A DNA stretch of 64,000 nt from Chitinophagaceae bacterium (GTDB lineage Bacteria > Bacteroidota > Bacteroidia > Chitinophagales > Chitinophagaceae). Location: NCBI GenBank assembly GCA_016787085.1, contig JAEUVJ010000023.1:1-64000 (forward strand), read 5' to 3'. A program made the translations under genes and the position numbers. Below the pieces are notes generated by a model that worked only from the letters and a program-made list of their open reading frames with translations, made no database searches and was not told where the DNA came from. Positions 15,347 to 24,997 of the stretch are shown here, in pieces (the stretch's first letter is position 1; every line of letters starts with the position of its first letter).

Positions 15347-18300
15347 TTATTTTACAATGGTGATGAAACCGGCCTTGGTCGCTTTGTTGCTGCCGGGATA
15401 CAACATGCCTTTCCATTCTGTTCCGTTCGTATAGGTTGCTTCTATCTGCCAGGTGTAGGTATCCTGCTGCAATACCGGCGAATTCGGTTTGCCTCCATGG
15501 GTGCCATTCCAGGGTTCGGAGGGCGCACCGTTCGCATCCAGCTTATTCGTTTCAAAGATCAGCTGGCCAAATGCATTGTATATCCGCAGGCGATAGGTCT
15601 TTAACCCTTTGCCCAATGGTAAGAATTGTCTTAACCCCGCATTGCTGCAACCGAGACACATCGCATTCGGTACATACAGGAAACCGGGTATGTACTGAAT
15701 GGTCACCTGCACCGAATCTTTGGCGCTGCAACCTGTAGTGAAATCCGTCACGAGCAAACGGACATTATAGGTTCCGGTGTCGCTGTATGTGTAACTGATC
15801 TCTCTTCCATCTTTTGTCTGCAGCGAACGGTCGCCCATGGACCAGGTATAGGTCTTGTTGGGATTAGTTGCTACAGTGTCTTTGAACCCAAACGTATAAT
15901 CGGGTTGCTGTATCACCACCGACGGAGAAACAACAATACCCGGCCAGGGCAATGGCTGAATGATCATTTTGCCTATCCATGATGTATCACCGCATCCCGC
16001 TGCATTTTGCGCCAGCGCCTGTATGTTGTATTCAACAGGAGCGGCATTATACAACCCGGTCTGGAAATTATAACTAAATGCAGGCGTGGTACCTTCAATA
16101 GAACCATTGACGAACCACTTATAAGTGATTGGTTCATTGCCCGTGTCAGTAGATATAGCAGTATAATTCACCGTCGTATCGTGGCTACAGGTTTTAACCA
16201 GTTGTGGCTGGAAGGTTGTTTTAGGCGTATGGTACACCCGGAATGAATAGGTAACACTGTCCACACAACCAGGAGTTGTATGAATGATGAGTTTAACAGA
16301 ATAATTACCCGGCACATCATACACATGTGTGGCCGATGGGCCGGCCAGATGAAATTCTCCCTGTGAGGTGCTGCTGTCGTACACTACCCAGTTGACCGAA
16401 TGATAACCGGTGATATTTCCGGCATTTACATTCAAAGTATAAGGCGCACAGGTATTACCCGGCGCCACTACGATCTGCGCCGGTATTTTATCCACCACTG
16501 TTATATTGTGTGTGGTCGTGTCATAACAAATGAAGCCGGACGAATGCACTTTTTTAGCGATCAGTGTAATAGTGTAATCGCCCGGCGTGTTGTAAGTATG
16601 TTGTCCATTGGTGAAAGTGGAACTGTTACCATCGCCCCATTGCCATTCATACGAGTTGGCATTGATGGAAGTATTGCTAACAGCAACAGCCTGGTTGGTG
16701 CAGATGCGTATTGGCGCTACCGAAAAACCAGCTACCGGCGGATCGTACACCGTGACCATTCGCTGTATTGTGGTATCGGAGCAATCATTCTGCAAACGAA
16801 TGATGACGGTATATACACCCGGATTGTTGTACAGGTGATTAATGCTGTTCTGGCTGTTCGGAATAATGACCAGCGGGCTGCCGTCGCCGAAGTTCCAGGT
16901 GAGCTGTGCAGCGCCGATACTGCTGTTGTTGAATGTAACCGCATGCGGCGCACAACCGGATAGCTGGTTGCCGAATGCCGTAACGAAAGGCTGGATGGTA
17001 TTGGGATTAACCACGATCACCAGTGTTTGTGTATCTCTTGTGCATTGGTTTTCGGAGATCAGACTGATAGTGAAGTTCTGGATCGTACCCGTGTAATACG
17101 TATGAGTGAACGATGTCAGCGCATACGTTGTGTCTGTTTGTCCATCGCCGAAATCCCAGTAATAGGCAAAGTTGTTTCCAAGCGAAGTGTTCTGTATGTG
17201 TAGAGTGAACGGTGAACAACCCCTGGTAGTGTCTACAGCAAATCTCGCTTTGGAATTGGCAAATACCTTCACACTATCGCGGTAATAACTGGTGTCGCAA
17301 CCGTTATACGCTTTCAATACGATCTTATACACCGTATCACGGAAAGCAGGACTGGTATCAAACATGATGGTCCCGGGCTGAACAGCCGTAGAGGTAATAC
17401 CATTTCCGAAGTTCCAGTAGAATTCAACACCACTACCGAGAACAGTGGATGTATTAGTGAATAAAACATTCAGCGGCGCACAGGAGCTGTCCCGGTCTTT
17501 GGTGAACAAAGCGGTTACGGCCGGTCTTGTGATAAATGTTTTCTGTACGCTGTCCGCTTTACATCCGTAGGGGCTGATCGTAACCAGCTTGATCGTTGTT
17601 GTATCTCCCGGCAGGTTGAGTACATACGAAGGAACCACGCCGGTTGTATTGGAGCCGATCAGAACATTATCCGCATACCAGTTATAGGTTCCGTTACCTG
17701 GTGGGTATGGAACATTGGTGATGAGTGTATTGATATTGACCGGCGAACATTTTATCGTATCGCCGACAATGATGTTGGCATCCGCATCGGGATAAACAGT
17801 GACTGTAACGGGTTCCTCATCTGTGCACCCGTTTGTCAATGTGCCCGTCACTGAATAAGCAATTGTGGCAAGCGGGTTTGCTGTTACTGTTGCCGTGCCG
17901 GTATTATTCAACCCCGTTGCCGGCGTCCATACATAGTTGTCGGCACCATTCGCCGTCAATGACACACTCGTATTGATACATATCTGTGCCGATGCCGGGC
18001 TGATCGTTACTACCGGTTTTCTCCGTACAGTGATCTTCACAGAATCCGTACTGAAACAATTGCCACCCATGGATGCAGTTAAATAGTAAGTATAGACCGT
18101 ATCAAGAGAAGGGCCCGTATAAGTTAACGTTGAAACCGGGTTGGCAATATTGGGATTGTTCAACCCCGTAGCCGGTGTCCATTGATAGGTTACACCCGAT
18201 ACCGGCGTCATGCCAACAGGAACAGCGGTGCCGCTGCAGACAGAAGCGTCTGTTCCGGCTTCTGACAGGGGTGCCGGGAAAATGCTGACAGTAGTATTGA

Positions 18301-20443
18301 CAGTATCACTGAGCATGCAACTGCTGTCGGTAACAATGAACCGAACAGGATAGGTACCGGCATTGCTGTACAAAATATTTCCGGGCAAAAGGCCTGTTGA
18401 TGCAGATGGCGTTCCGTTGGTAAATGTCCATTGATACCCGAACGGCCCTGGTGCATAGCAGTTGTTGATGGTAGCAGATGGCGAAATAGTATTATTGACG
18501 CAGACTGTATTGATCGCCGCAACAGCCGCAACAGGAGGCCCCTTTACATAAAACGTATCGGTAGTAAACACCTCGGGGCAACCATAAGGAGAGTTGTGTG
18601 CACGTACGATCAGCCTGATCACATACCGTCCTACCCGGTTAAAGGCAATAGAAGGAAACGCAGAAAGAAAGTTAGTGCCGCCCACAAAGGAATAAGTAGC
18701 ACCAGGCGGGGCGCAACCCTGCGGATCACTATAGGTGATCTGCCATTCATAGTCATCGCCCTGGCAACCGCCCGGCGGTGAAGTATTATCCGGGTTGATC
18801 GTAACCGGCCCGCAACTGCTGTGCTGGCTTAAAGTAAAGGAAGCCTGTGGTGGATTGCGCACACAGATCGTTCTTTCGGTGCTGTCCATGCCGCAACGTT
18901 CATTGAACACATAGATTTTTATAGTGTATGTTCCTGTAGCAGTAAAAAGAATATCGAGACTGTTACTGGCATTTGTCCACAGCAAACCATTCGTGGGACT
19001 GCCATTCAGCGAACCCAAAGATCCTGCAAGCAAAGTGTAACCTGTAGCTGGCGAGATAGACCAGACCTTAACACCGCTGTTCATACAGTCGGATGTAAAT
19101 GTACCGGTGGAGGTTACCACGTTTCCAAAGCTCGAAGCATTAGTGACAGTGACGGGAGTGTTTACACAAACAACAGGCGTTGGCAACGCAATAAGCGGTC
19201 TGGGTTTTCCCGAAACATATATCGGCACTACGGAAGCGCTGTTGGATCCGCAGGGGTTTTCAATGGTCAGGTAGGCGCCAAAAGCATTGTTATACGTTTG
19301 CAAACCATTATTGCTGGATGAAAAACAGGAACCGTTATTAAAATAATGGGCGACTGTTGTCGGGGGCGGGTGCTGGAATGTCTGCGGTATCAGGTAATCA
19401 TTGATCAGGAAAGTATAAGTTGTTCCCGGCGGATTGTTTTCGGTGTTGGTGATCACAAAACGCAGTGAATCGGACGAACAAACATCGGCATTACCAAGAC
19501 TCGCCAAACCACCCGCCGGATTGGTTCCCAGAAAGATCGTATATCTCTTGATACCGATACAGCCGTCGGGCCCGGTTACATTCATCGTCATAGTACTGCC
19601 GCCTAAAGGAAAAGTGTGGCCAATTACCTGCCCGGCCGGCCAGCTGGTGAATGTAGAATCGGGAGATACACCATCACCCCATTGAATGGTGTAGGACACA
19701 TTGTTGGCAAGTGTGGTGGAAAGGTTTTGAAACTTAAAATTATAAGAAGGGATATTGCTGCACTTCTTAAAGGTTGGTATACCATTAAAGGGACCAAATA
19801 AAACAGAAGGATCTGCATTACCTATAGCAGCATCAGGAATCCTTTTGATAGTGACGGGTTGTATAACAGAATCTTTACAGCCATATACATTCGTGACGAC
19901 CAGCTTTACAGGGAATACCTGTGTGCCCGGAAGTCCGATAGCAGATAAGAACTGGTGAACCGGGTTTTGTAAGGAGGAAGCGGTGGCGTCGGCAAAATTC
20001 CAGAGATAGGTAAGCGGCGCACCATTGGTGGAGGTGTTGGTGAATTGGATATTCTCGTTGCCACAAACATTATCGGGCGAAAACGTATAACCCGCCACCG
20101 GGAAAACATCCGATATCCTCACAATGATAAAAGTAGAATCTGCAAAAGCACCGCCTACTACTTTTTGAAAAGCCGTATCGAAGCCAACCGTATTATACGT
20201 GATCGTTACCGGCCCGATACCCGTAGCCGTTGTGGTGGTACCCCCGTTGGTAAAAAGCCAGCTGATATTGAGCGAACCCTGGGCAGCGCTCTGGTAGGTG
20301 ACCGTGTTTCCGCGGCAGACATTGATCGTGTCGCCATGCGGCCGGATGATCCCGTTTGCACGGATACCGGCTACAACCTGGGCTTCGGCAGATCGGGTGA
20401 TGAGCAGGGAAATGATAAGCGCACAGAGTAGCCTTAGCCTCAT
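15347..20443 (-). CDS. Giant PKD-domain surface protein with gliding-motility-type C-terminal domain
   Basis: 1,698 residues with a clean signal peptide (LLCALIISLLITRSAEAQ). Most of the chain consists of PKD/Ig-like beta-sandwich repeats recognisable by motifs such as YLWNFADATASS, FYWNFGNGITST, YYWDFGDGQTDT, LTWNFGDGSP and YEWQWGDGNSST, with Cys pairs per domain. Several MBG/SprB-like segments (TYQWTPATGLNNP) occur around residues 755-880. The last about 95 residues (from YVPNAMCLGCSN, through LRIYNAFGQLIF, ending GFITIVK) are a gliding-motility-associated C-terminal domain used for T9SS export. A role as adhesin or gliding adhesin is inferred. It is partnered with the PorP/SprF gene downstream. 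Confidence 0.92.
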   Translation of the reverse strand: MRLRLLCALIISLLITRSAEAQVVAGIRANGIIRPHGDTINVCRGNTVTYQSAAQGSLNISWLFTNGGTTTTATGIGPVTITYNTVGFDTAFQKVVGGAFADSTFIIVRISDVFPVAGYTFSPDNVCGNENIQFTNTSTNGAPLTYLWNFADATASSLQNPVHQFLSAIGLPGTQVFPVKLVVTNVYGCKDSVIQPVTIKRIPDAAIGNADPSVLFGPFNGIPTFKKCSNIPSYNFKFQNLSTTLANNVSYTIQWGDGVSPDSTFTSWPAGQVIGHTFPLGGSTMTMNVTGPDGCIGIKRYTIFLGTNPAGGLASLGNADVCSSDSLRFVITNTENNPPGTTYTFLINDYLIPQTFQHPPPTTVAHYFNNGSCFSSSNNGLQTYNNAFGAYLTIENPCGSNSASVVPIYVSGKPRPLIALPTPVVCVNTPVTVTNASSFGNVVTSTGTFTSDCMNSGVKVWSISPATGYTLLAGSLGSLNGSPTNGLLWTNASNSLDILFTATGTYTIKIYVFNERCGMDSTERTICVRNPPQASFTLSQHSSCGPVTINPDNTSPPGGCQGDDYEWQITYSDPQGCAPPGATYSFVGGTNFLSAFPSIAFNRVGRYVIRLIVRAHNSPYGCPEVFTTDTFYVKGPPVAAVAAINTVCVNNTISPSATINNCYAPGPFGYQWTFTNGTPSASTGLLPGNILYSNAGTYPVRFIVTDSSCMLSDTVNTTVSIFPAPLSEAGTDASVCSGTAVPVGMTPVSGVTYQWTPATGLNNPNIANPVSTLTYTGPSLDTVYTYYLTASMGGNCFSTDSVKITVRRKPVVTISPASAQICINTSVSLTANGADNYVWTPATGLNNTGTATVTANPLATIAYSVTGTLTNGCTDEEPVTVTVYPDADANIIVGDTIKCSPVNINTLITNVPYPPGNGTYNWYADNVLIGSNTTGVVPSYVLNLPGDTTTIKLVTISPYGCKADSVQKTFITRPAVTALFTKDRDSSCAPLNVLFTNTSTVLGSGVEFYWNFGNGITSTAVQPGTIMFDTSPAFRDTVYKIVLKAYNGCDTSYYRDSVKVFANSKARFAVDTTRGCSPFTLHIQNTSLGNNFAYYWDFGDGQTDTTYALTSFTHTYYTGTIQNFTISLISENQCTRDTQTLVIVVNPNTIQPFVTAFGNQLSGCAPHAVTFNNSSIGAAQLTWNFGDGSPLVIIPNSQNSINHLYNNPGVYTVIIRLQNDCSDTTIQRMVTVYDPPVAGFSVAPIRICTNQAVAVSNTSINANSYEWQWGDGNSSTFTNGQHTYNTPGDYTITLIAKKVHSSGFICYDTTTHNITVVDKIPAQIVVAPGNTCAPYTLNVNAGNITGYHSVNWVVYDSSTSQGEFHLAGPSATHVYDVPGNYSVKLIIHTTPGCVDSVTYSFRVYHTPKTTFQPQLVKTCSHDTTVNYTAISTDTGNEPITYKWFVNGSIEGTTPAFSYNFQTGLYNAAPVEYNIQALAQNAAGCGDTSWIGKMIIQPLPWPGIVVSPSVVIQQPDYTFGFKDTVATNPNKTYTWSMGDRSLQTKDGREISYTYSDTGTYNVRLLVTDFTTGCSAKDSVQVTIQYIPGFLYVPNAMCLGCSNAGLRQFLPLGKGLKTYRLRIYNAFGQLIFETNKLDANGAPSEPWNGTHGGKPNSPVLQQDTYTWQIEATYTNGTEWKGMLYPGSNKATKAGFITIVK

Positions 20444-20670
20444 TGGTCAGTTTTGGTATCAATAATTTTTAAAGGATCGGTTTCAACAAGGGCAGGAAAG
20501 GAATAAGGCTGGTAATTGCTATAGGCTATGTGGATAGAAAGGGATAGACAATATAGACAAAAAGCCGGGGACTTCTAAATATTTTGAAGGGAATCTTTGA
20601 GGAAAACAGAAAAATAACCCGGCAATGCCAAAGCCCGGCTTCTCCCGAAAATCTTTGTACACGGCGCCTG

Positions 20671-21786
20671 TCAGAACCATCCTCTTTTCCTGAATATCCA
20701 GAGCATAAGGATCGGAATGAAAAGCATCAGGCTGACAGCCGTATAAAAACCCCATGGTTGGTGAAAGAAGTTGACATTCTCGTCAAAGTTCATCCCGAAT
20801 ACACCACCGATGACGGTGGCCGGCGCCAGCAAACAGGTCACGATGGCCATGACCTTCATCACCTCGTTCATTCGCAGGTTCACGTTGTTGATATAAAGGT
20901 CCTGCATGCTCATCATGATATCCCGGTAGTTCTCATTCAGGTCTATGGCCTGTACGATATGGTCGTACACATCTTTGAAGTATTTGGTGGTGCGGTCATC
21001 CAGTAATTCGCTTTCGCTCCGCAGGATACCATTCACCAGGTCCCTGACAGGGACGATATTTCTTTTCAGTACGATCAGCTCCTTTCTTAACTGGTTGATC
21101 CGAGCCAACGATCGCTTATTGCTGTTACGGATGACCTCTTCTTCCAGCATCTCTATACGATCTCCAAGTCTTTCCATTACCACATAGTAATTATCCACTA
21201 TCAGGTCGAGCATGGTATAACATAAGTAATCAGCGCCTCGTTGCCTGGCTTTGCTGGTGCTGAGTTTCAACCGGTCTCTGAGCGGATTAAATACATCCCG
21301 GCTGGCATCTTCCTGGAAGGTGATGACAAACTCCTTCCCCAGCACAATGCTGATCTGTTCCTGCTCCACGGTTTGTTTCTGATCACTATAGTAAAGCATA
21401 TTCAGCAGGCAGAACAAAACCCCCTCCACCTCATCCATTTTCGGACGCTGGTTAATGCTTAAAATATCTTCCACGATCAAGGGGTGGATGTTATAATGAT
21501 TGCAGACAAGCTCCACATCCGTTTTTCGCAACCCGTCAATATTGATCCAACTGACACGGTTGCTCGCTTTGTATGGGAAACATTCACTTACCGCAGATAA
21601 TCTTTTTTCTTCAACACCCGCAGCGTCGTAGTCAAAAACATAGACGAGTACCTCTTTGGCTTCTTCCCGCTGAGGTATTATCGTGGGATTGACAGATAAT
21701 ATCTCCTTGGTTCGTTGTGTGCCAAACAGGTTGGGCAGATATAGGTAGCGCAGGTATTTTTCCGGCCTGATCTTTTTGACGTTCAT
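20671..21786 (-). CDS. corA: CorA family magnesium/cobalt transporter
   Basis: 371 residues from ATG 21786 (MNVKKIRPEK). The longer frame would run back into the ClC gene. There is a large cytoplasmic N-terminal domain (alpha/beta, then long helices rich in E/R around residues 190-290), followed by two C-terminal membrane helices with the selectivity motif GMN (VFGMNFDENV) in the loop between them, as in all CorA proteins. It would form a homopentameric inner-membrane Mg2+ channel. The start lies 34 bases after the ClC stop on the same strand, so the two ion-transport genes are probably one transcript. Confidence 0.95.
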   Translation of the reverse strand: MNVKKIRPEKYLRYLYLPNLFGTQRTKEILSVNPTIIPQREEAKEVLVYVFDYDAAGVEEKRLSAVSECFPYKASNRVSWINIDGLRKTDVELVCNHYNIHPLIVEDILSINQRPKMDEVEGVLFCLLNMLYYSDQKQTVEQEQISIVLGKEFVITFQEDASRDVFNPLRDRLKLSTSKARQRGADYLCYTMLDLIVDNYYVVMERLGDRIEMLEEEVIRNSNKRSLARINQLRKELIVLKRNIVPVRDLVNGILRSESELLDDRTTKYFKDVYDHIVQAIDLNENYRDIMMSMQDLYINNVNLRMNEVMKVMAIVTCLLAPATVIGGVFGMNFDENVNFFHQPWGFYTAVSLMLFIPILMLWIFRKRGWF

Positions 21787-21820
21787 GAAAGAAAGGTAGG
21801 AAAAGACCGGGAAAACAAGA

Positions 21821-23608
21821 TCAGGATTCTTCGTAAAGATCTGTCTGCGAAGACAGGATTTCCCTGTATTTATTAAAAAGCTTTGTTTTGGAAATGAAAC
21901 CAATGAATTTTTTTTGTTTATCCAGGACCGGGAGGTACCAGCTTTGTGTGACATCAAATTTTTCCATCACGGTATGCATATCCTGATCCTCTTCTAAAGT
22001 TGCTGCTGGTTTTTTTACCAGTGAATGAACCAGGGTCTTATCATATAGTTCGGGCCTGAACAATTGCTGCTTGATATCATTCAGTTCAATGATTCCTGCG
22101 AACCGCCCCTTTTTGTCATGAATAGCATAAATATTCTTTTCGTTTCTTTTCACCAGTTCGACAAGGTCACGGAGTTTTTTATCCATCCCGATACTTTCAT
22201 ACTTATCCTGCAATATTTCCCCGAGGGTAATAGAGGTGAGAATGTTCTTTTCTTTTTTATGGGTAAATATCTGCCCCTCCATCGCCAGTTTTTTGGTTTC
22301 CATAGAAAAGGGCTCATAGCTTTTGACGATAAAAAAGGAAATTGAAGAGACGAGCATCAGAGGAATGAACAGCTCGTAGCCATTAGTGATCTCGGCGATA
22401 AGGAATATGGCCGTGAGCGGGCAATACATCACGCCACTAAGTACACCTGCCATTCCGGCGAGGCTGAAGTTCCCTTCCGGTATTTTAAACCAGCCGGTAC
22501 TGTTAAGTAATTTTGAAAAGAAAAAGCCCAGGTACGAACCAGCGAATAGTGAAGGGGCAAAATTACCACCATTGCCCCCGCTGCCGATAGTGATTGCCGC
22601 TGCAACAGGTTTCAGTAAAACGATCAGCCCGGCAAAAATAATCAGGGAGATATTTTCATCGAGCAGGGAAAAAAGTGTTGTATTGTCGTTGACCTGTTCG
22701 GAGGTGCCGTTGGCCAGTAGCTTAACGCTTTCATACCCTTCGCCAAATAGTGGTGGAAAGACAAAGTAAATAGCCATCAGGAACAGTCCGCCTATGACTG
22801 CTTTTGCATAGGCATTGATTTTCCAATGGTGCAGCCTGTTTTCTGTGTTTTTGAATACACGGGCATAGTATAAAGAGATAAAACCAGCCAGCGCACCGAG
22901 AACAATATAAGCCGGAACATTGCGGTAATCAAAATGCTGCTGCAATACAAAATTGAATAAAGCGCCTTCGGCAAGTATTATTTTGGAGCACAAGGCACCA
23001 ATTACAGAGGAAATGATCAGCGGGATGAAATAGCTGACTACTGTTTCTGTCAGCAATACCTCGATGGCAAATATTACACCAGCCATCGGGGCATTGAAAA
23101 CGGCAGCAATACCGGCTGCCGCACCACAGGCGATAAGCAATGTTCTTTCCCGATAGTTCAGATCACTGATACGTGCTGTATTGGAACCAATGGCGGAGCC
23201 GGTGGCAACAATAGGCGCCTCCAGGCCGGCAGAGCCGCCAAGACCTACCGTGATGGAGCTGGTAATGACGTGCTGGTAGGTATGACTGAGGGGAATAAAG
23301 GAGGATCGCCGCGCAATGGCACGAAGCACCATAGCAATCCCTCTTTCAAACTGCTTGCCGAGAAAATGACGAACAAGAAGTACGGTGATCAACAACCCGA
23401 TGGCTGGAAATAACAGATAAGCAAACCGGCTAACATGAGTTTCTTTGATCCATTGCTGCAGGTAATGAACAAATGTTTTCAGTAATACAGCTGCCAGTCC
23501 GGAGAGCAACCCGGTAAGTGTTGCGATCACCATGATGTATTGTACCCGGCTGACCTTTGTCCGCAAGTACAACGCTATCATTTGATACAATCGCTTGACC
23601 TGGTTCAT
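21821..23608 (-). CDS. ClC family chloride channel/transporter with CBS domains
   Basis: 595 residues: about ten membrane helices (residues 25-425) and two C-terminal CBS domains (about 455-590). The ClC motifs are GGSAGLEAP (residues 124-132, gating glutamate E130) and GGNGGNFAP, which lines the anion path. In the E. coli antiporter the proton glutamate E203 is the second E of IEE; here the aligned sequence is AIEVLL, placing V184 at that position. Loss of this residue often accompanies uncoupled or altered transport, so channel-like behaviour is possible. The CBS pair suggests nucleotide regulation. It is followed closely by corA and preceded by kdnA. Confidence 0.94.
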   Translation of the reverse strand: MNQVKRLYQMIALYLRTKVSRVQYIMVIATLTGLLSGLAAVLLKTFVHYLQQWIKETHVSRFAYLLFPAIGLLITVLLVRHFLGKQFERGIAMVLRAIARRSSFIPLSHTYQHVITSSITVGLGGSAGLEAPIVATGSAIGSNTARISDLNYRERTLLIACGAAAGIAAVFNAPMAGVIFAIEVLLTETVVSYFIPLIISSVIGALCSKIILAEGALFNFVLQQHFDYRNVPAYIVLGALAGFISLYYARVFKNTENRLHHWKINAYAKAVIGGLFLMAIYFVFPPLFGEGYESVKLLANGTSEQVNDNTTLFSLLDENISLIIFAGLIVLLKPVAAAITIGSGGNGGNFAPSLFAGSYLGFFFSKLLNSTGWFKIPEGNFSLAGMAGVLSGVMYCPLTAIFLIAEITNGYELFIPLMLVSSISFFIVKSYEPFSMETKKLAMEGQIFTHKKEKNILTSITLGEILQDKYESIGMDKKLRDLVELVKRNEKNIYAIHDKKGRFAGIIELNDIKQQLFRPELYDKTLVHSLVKKPAATLEEDQDMHTVMEKFDVTQSWYLPVLDKQKKFIGFISKTKLFNKYREILSSQTDLYEES

Positions 23609-23651
23609 CCGCTGCTTTAGTTGTTAATGACAAAACAGAACGATGAGCAAA

Positions 23652-24869
23652 TCATACCGGAGCCGTTTTTTCCTGCAATACTTTTTTAACTACAGCAGTC
23701 ATTTTTTCTCCCTTTTCCTGTATTTGTTCTTCAGTCCACAGTAAACTGATGGAAGTACAGATACAACGGCCCATGACGGCATCGCTGGCAGCAAACTCCT
23801 GTGTGGCTATTTTTTGTAAAGCTGTCCTTTGTACATCACTGATGGGATGAAGGAATGCTGCATTCTTCAGATGATCCCATTTGCGGATGTAATGCCAGTT
23901 ATTGTCGAACCAATAGAAATTCCCTGCTAAAATTCCCTGCGCTTTTAATTCATTTACTACAGCTTTTGTAATTTCTTCTGTCGGGAGGAACCAGCAAAGG
24001 AAAGTGCAGCTGTCGCCGGAGGGGTCCGGTATTTTGCGGAATGAAACCTCCGGAATCTGTGCAAGTGCAGATCGAAGATGTGTGTGGTTCCTTTTCTGGA
24101 TATCCAAAAAAGTATTCAGCTTTCGTATTTGAGCAAGACCCACTGCTGCATGCAATTCGGAAATACGATAATTATAACCAACAAAGGGGTGCAGGTCGGC
24201 CCCGCGGTCGGCCCCCTTATGATCATGACCATGATCGGTATAGCCATCACATTTGATATAAACGCTTTCATCATTCGTCATTACCACACCGCCTTCGGCG
24301 CAGGTAATGGTCTTTACGAAATCAAAAGAGAAAGTGCCGGCATGGCCGATCGTTCCCAGTGACCGGCCCTTGTATTTTCCGCCAATACTCTGGCAGGCGT
24401 CTTCCAGTAAAATAAGATTATGTTCTTTACAGATTGCCAGTAATGCATCCAGGTCGGCCATGCTGCCGCACATGTGTACGGGCATCACACATTTTGTTTT
24501 GGATGTAATGGCTTTCTTTACTGCATCCGGATTCAATGTCAGTGTTTCATCAACATCCACCAGTACAGGCACAGCGCCTACACTTAATACTGCTTCAAAA
24601 CTGGCCACGAAAGTGAATGCGGGCATGATCACTTCGTCACCGGCGCCTATGCCCAGCGCCGCCATCGCTGTTGTCAAAGCGGATGTACCACTGGAAGTAA
24701 GCTGCGCATATTTGCTGCCAAATGTTTTACATATAGCTTCTTCAAGCTCTTTGGCTTTCCAGATACCTTTGCGCGGGCCATCAAAACCATAACGCATCAG
24801 GATACCTGTTTCCAGTACATCATTCACTTCTTTTCTCTCTTCGGCGCCCCAGAATTCAAAACCAGGCAT
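23652..24869 (-). CDS. kdnA: Kdo8N-forming aminotransferase KdnA (DegT/DnrJ family)
   Basis: 405 residues starting MPGFEFWGAEE, matching the N-terminus expected of KdnA. PLP-dependent DegT/DnrJ/EryC1 fold with the cofactor lysine K186 in SFDFVKTITCAEGG, LEDACQS at 155-161 and TSSGTSAL at 58-65. KdnA transaminates 8-oxo-Kdo to 8-amino-3,8-dideoxy-manno-octulosonate (Kdo8N) using glutamate, a lipopolysaccharide inner-core sugar first described in Shewanella. kdnB, which makes its substrate, lies directly upstream on the same strand (128-base spacer). The assignment rests on overall resemblance plus the kdnB neighbour. Confidence 0.85.
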   Translation of the reverse strand: MPGFEFWGAEERKEVNDVLETGILMRYGFDGPRKGIWKAKELEEAICKTFGSKYAQLTSSGTSALTTAMAALGIGAGDEVIMPAFTFVASFEAVLSVGAVPVLVDVDETLTLNPDAVKKAITSKTKCVMPVHMCGSMADLDALLAICKEHNLILLEDACQSIGGKYKGRSLGTIGHAGTFSFDFVKTITCAEGGVVMTNDESVYIKCDGYTDHGHDHKGADRGADLHPFVGYNYRISELHAAVGLAQIRKLNTFLDIQKRNHTHLRSALAQIPEVSFRKIPDPSGDSCTFLCWFLPTEEITKAVVNELKAQGILAGNFYWFDNNWHYIRKWDHLKNAAFLHPISDVQRTALQKIATQEFAASDAVMGRCICTSISLLWTEEQIQEKGEKMTAVVKKVLQEKTAPV

Positions 24870-24915
24870 AGTTGAATAGTTTAGAGTTACAGAATTTAAT
24901 AATTAGCTGAAGTCG

Positions 24916-24992
24916 GAGGTCAGAAGCCGGAAAGAGCTTTCACAAACAAAAACACTTCCCGTTCAGACCTCATACTTCAGACATCTGACCTC
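24916..24992. repeat. Inverted intergenic repeat between kdnB and kdnA
   Basis: GAGGTCAGA (24916-24924) pairs exactly with TCTGACCTC (24984-24992). The region between contains further related fragments (CAGACCTCATACTTCAGAC). Such GAGGTCTGAAGT-like filler repeats occur between Bacteroidota genes. It could be a weak terminator or stabiliser within the kdn transcript. Confidence 0.5.
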
Positions 24993-24997
24993 ATGAT

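Noticed and set aside
16400..16963. 187-codon plus-strand frame opposite the PKD protein
   Set aside because: It is a shadow of the strongly supported PKD coding frame on the minus strand and shows no protein family features.
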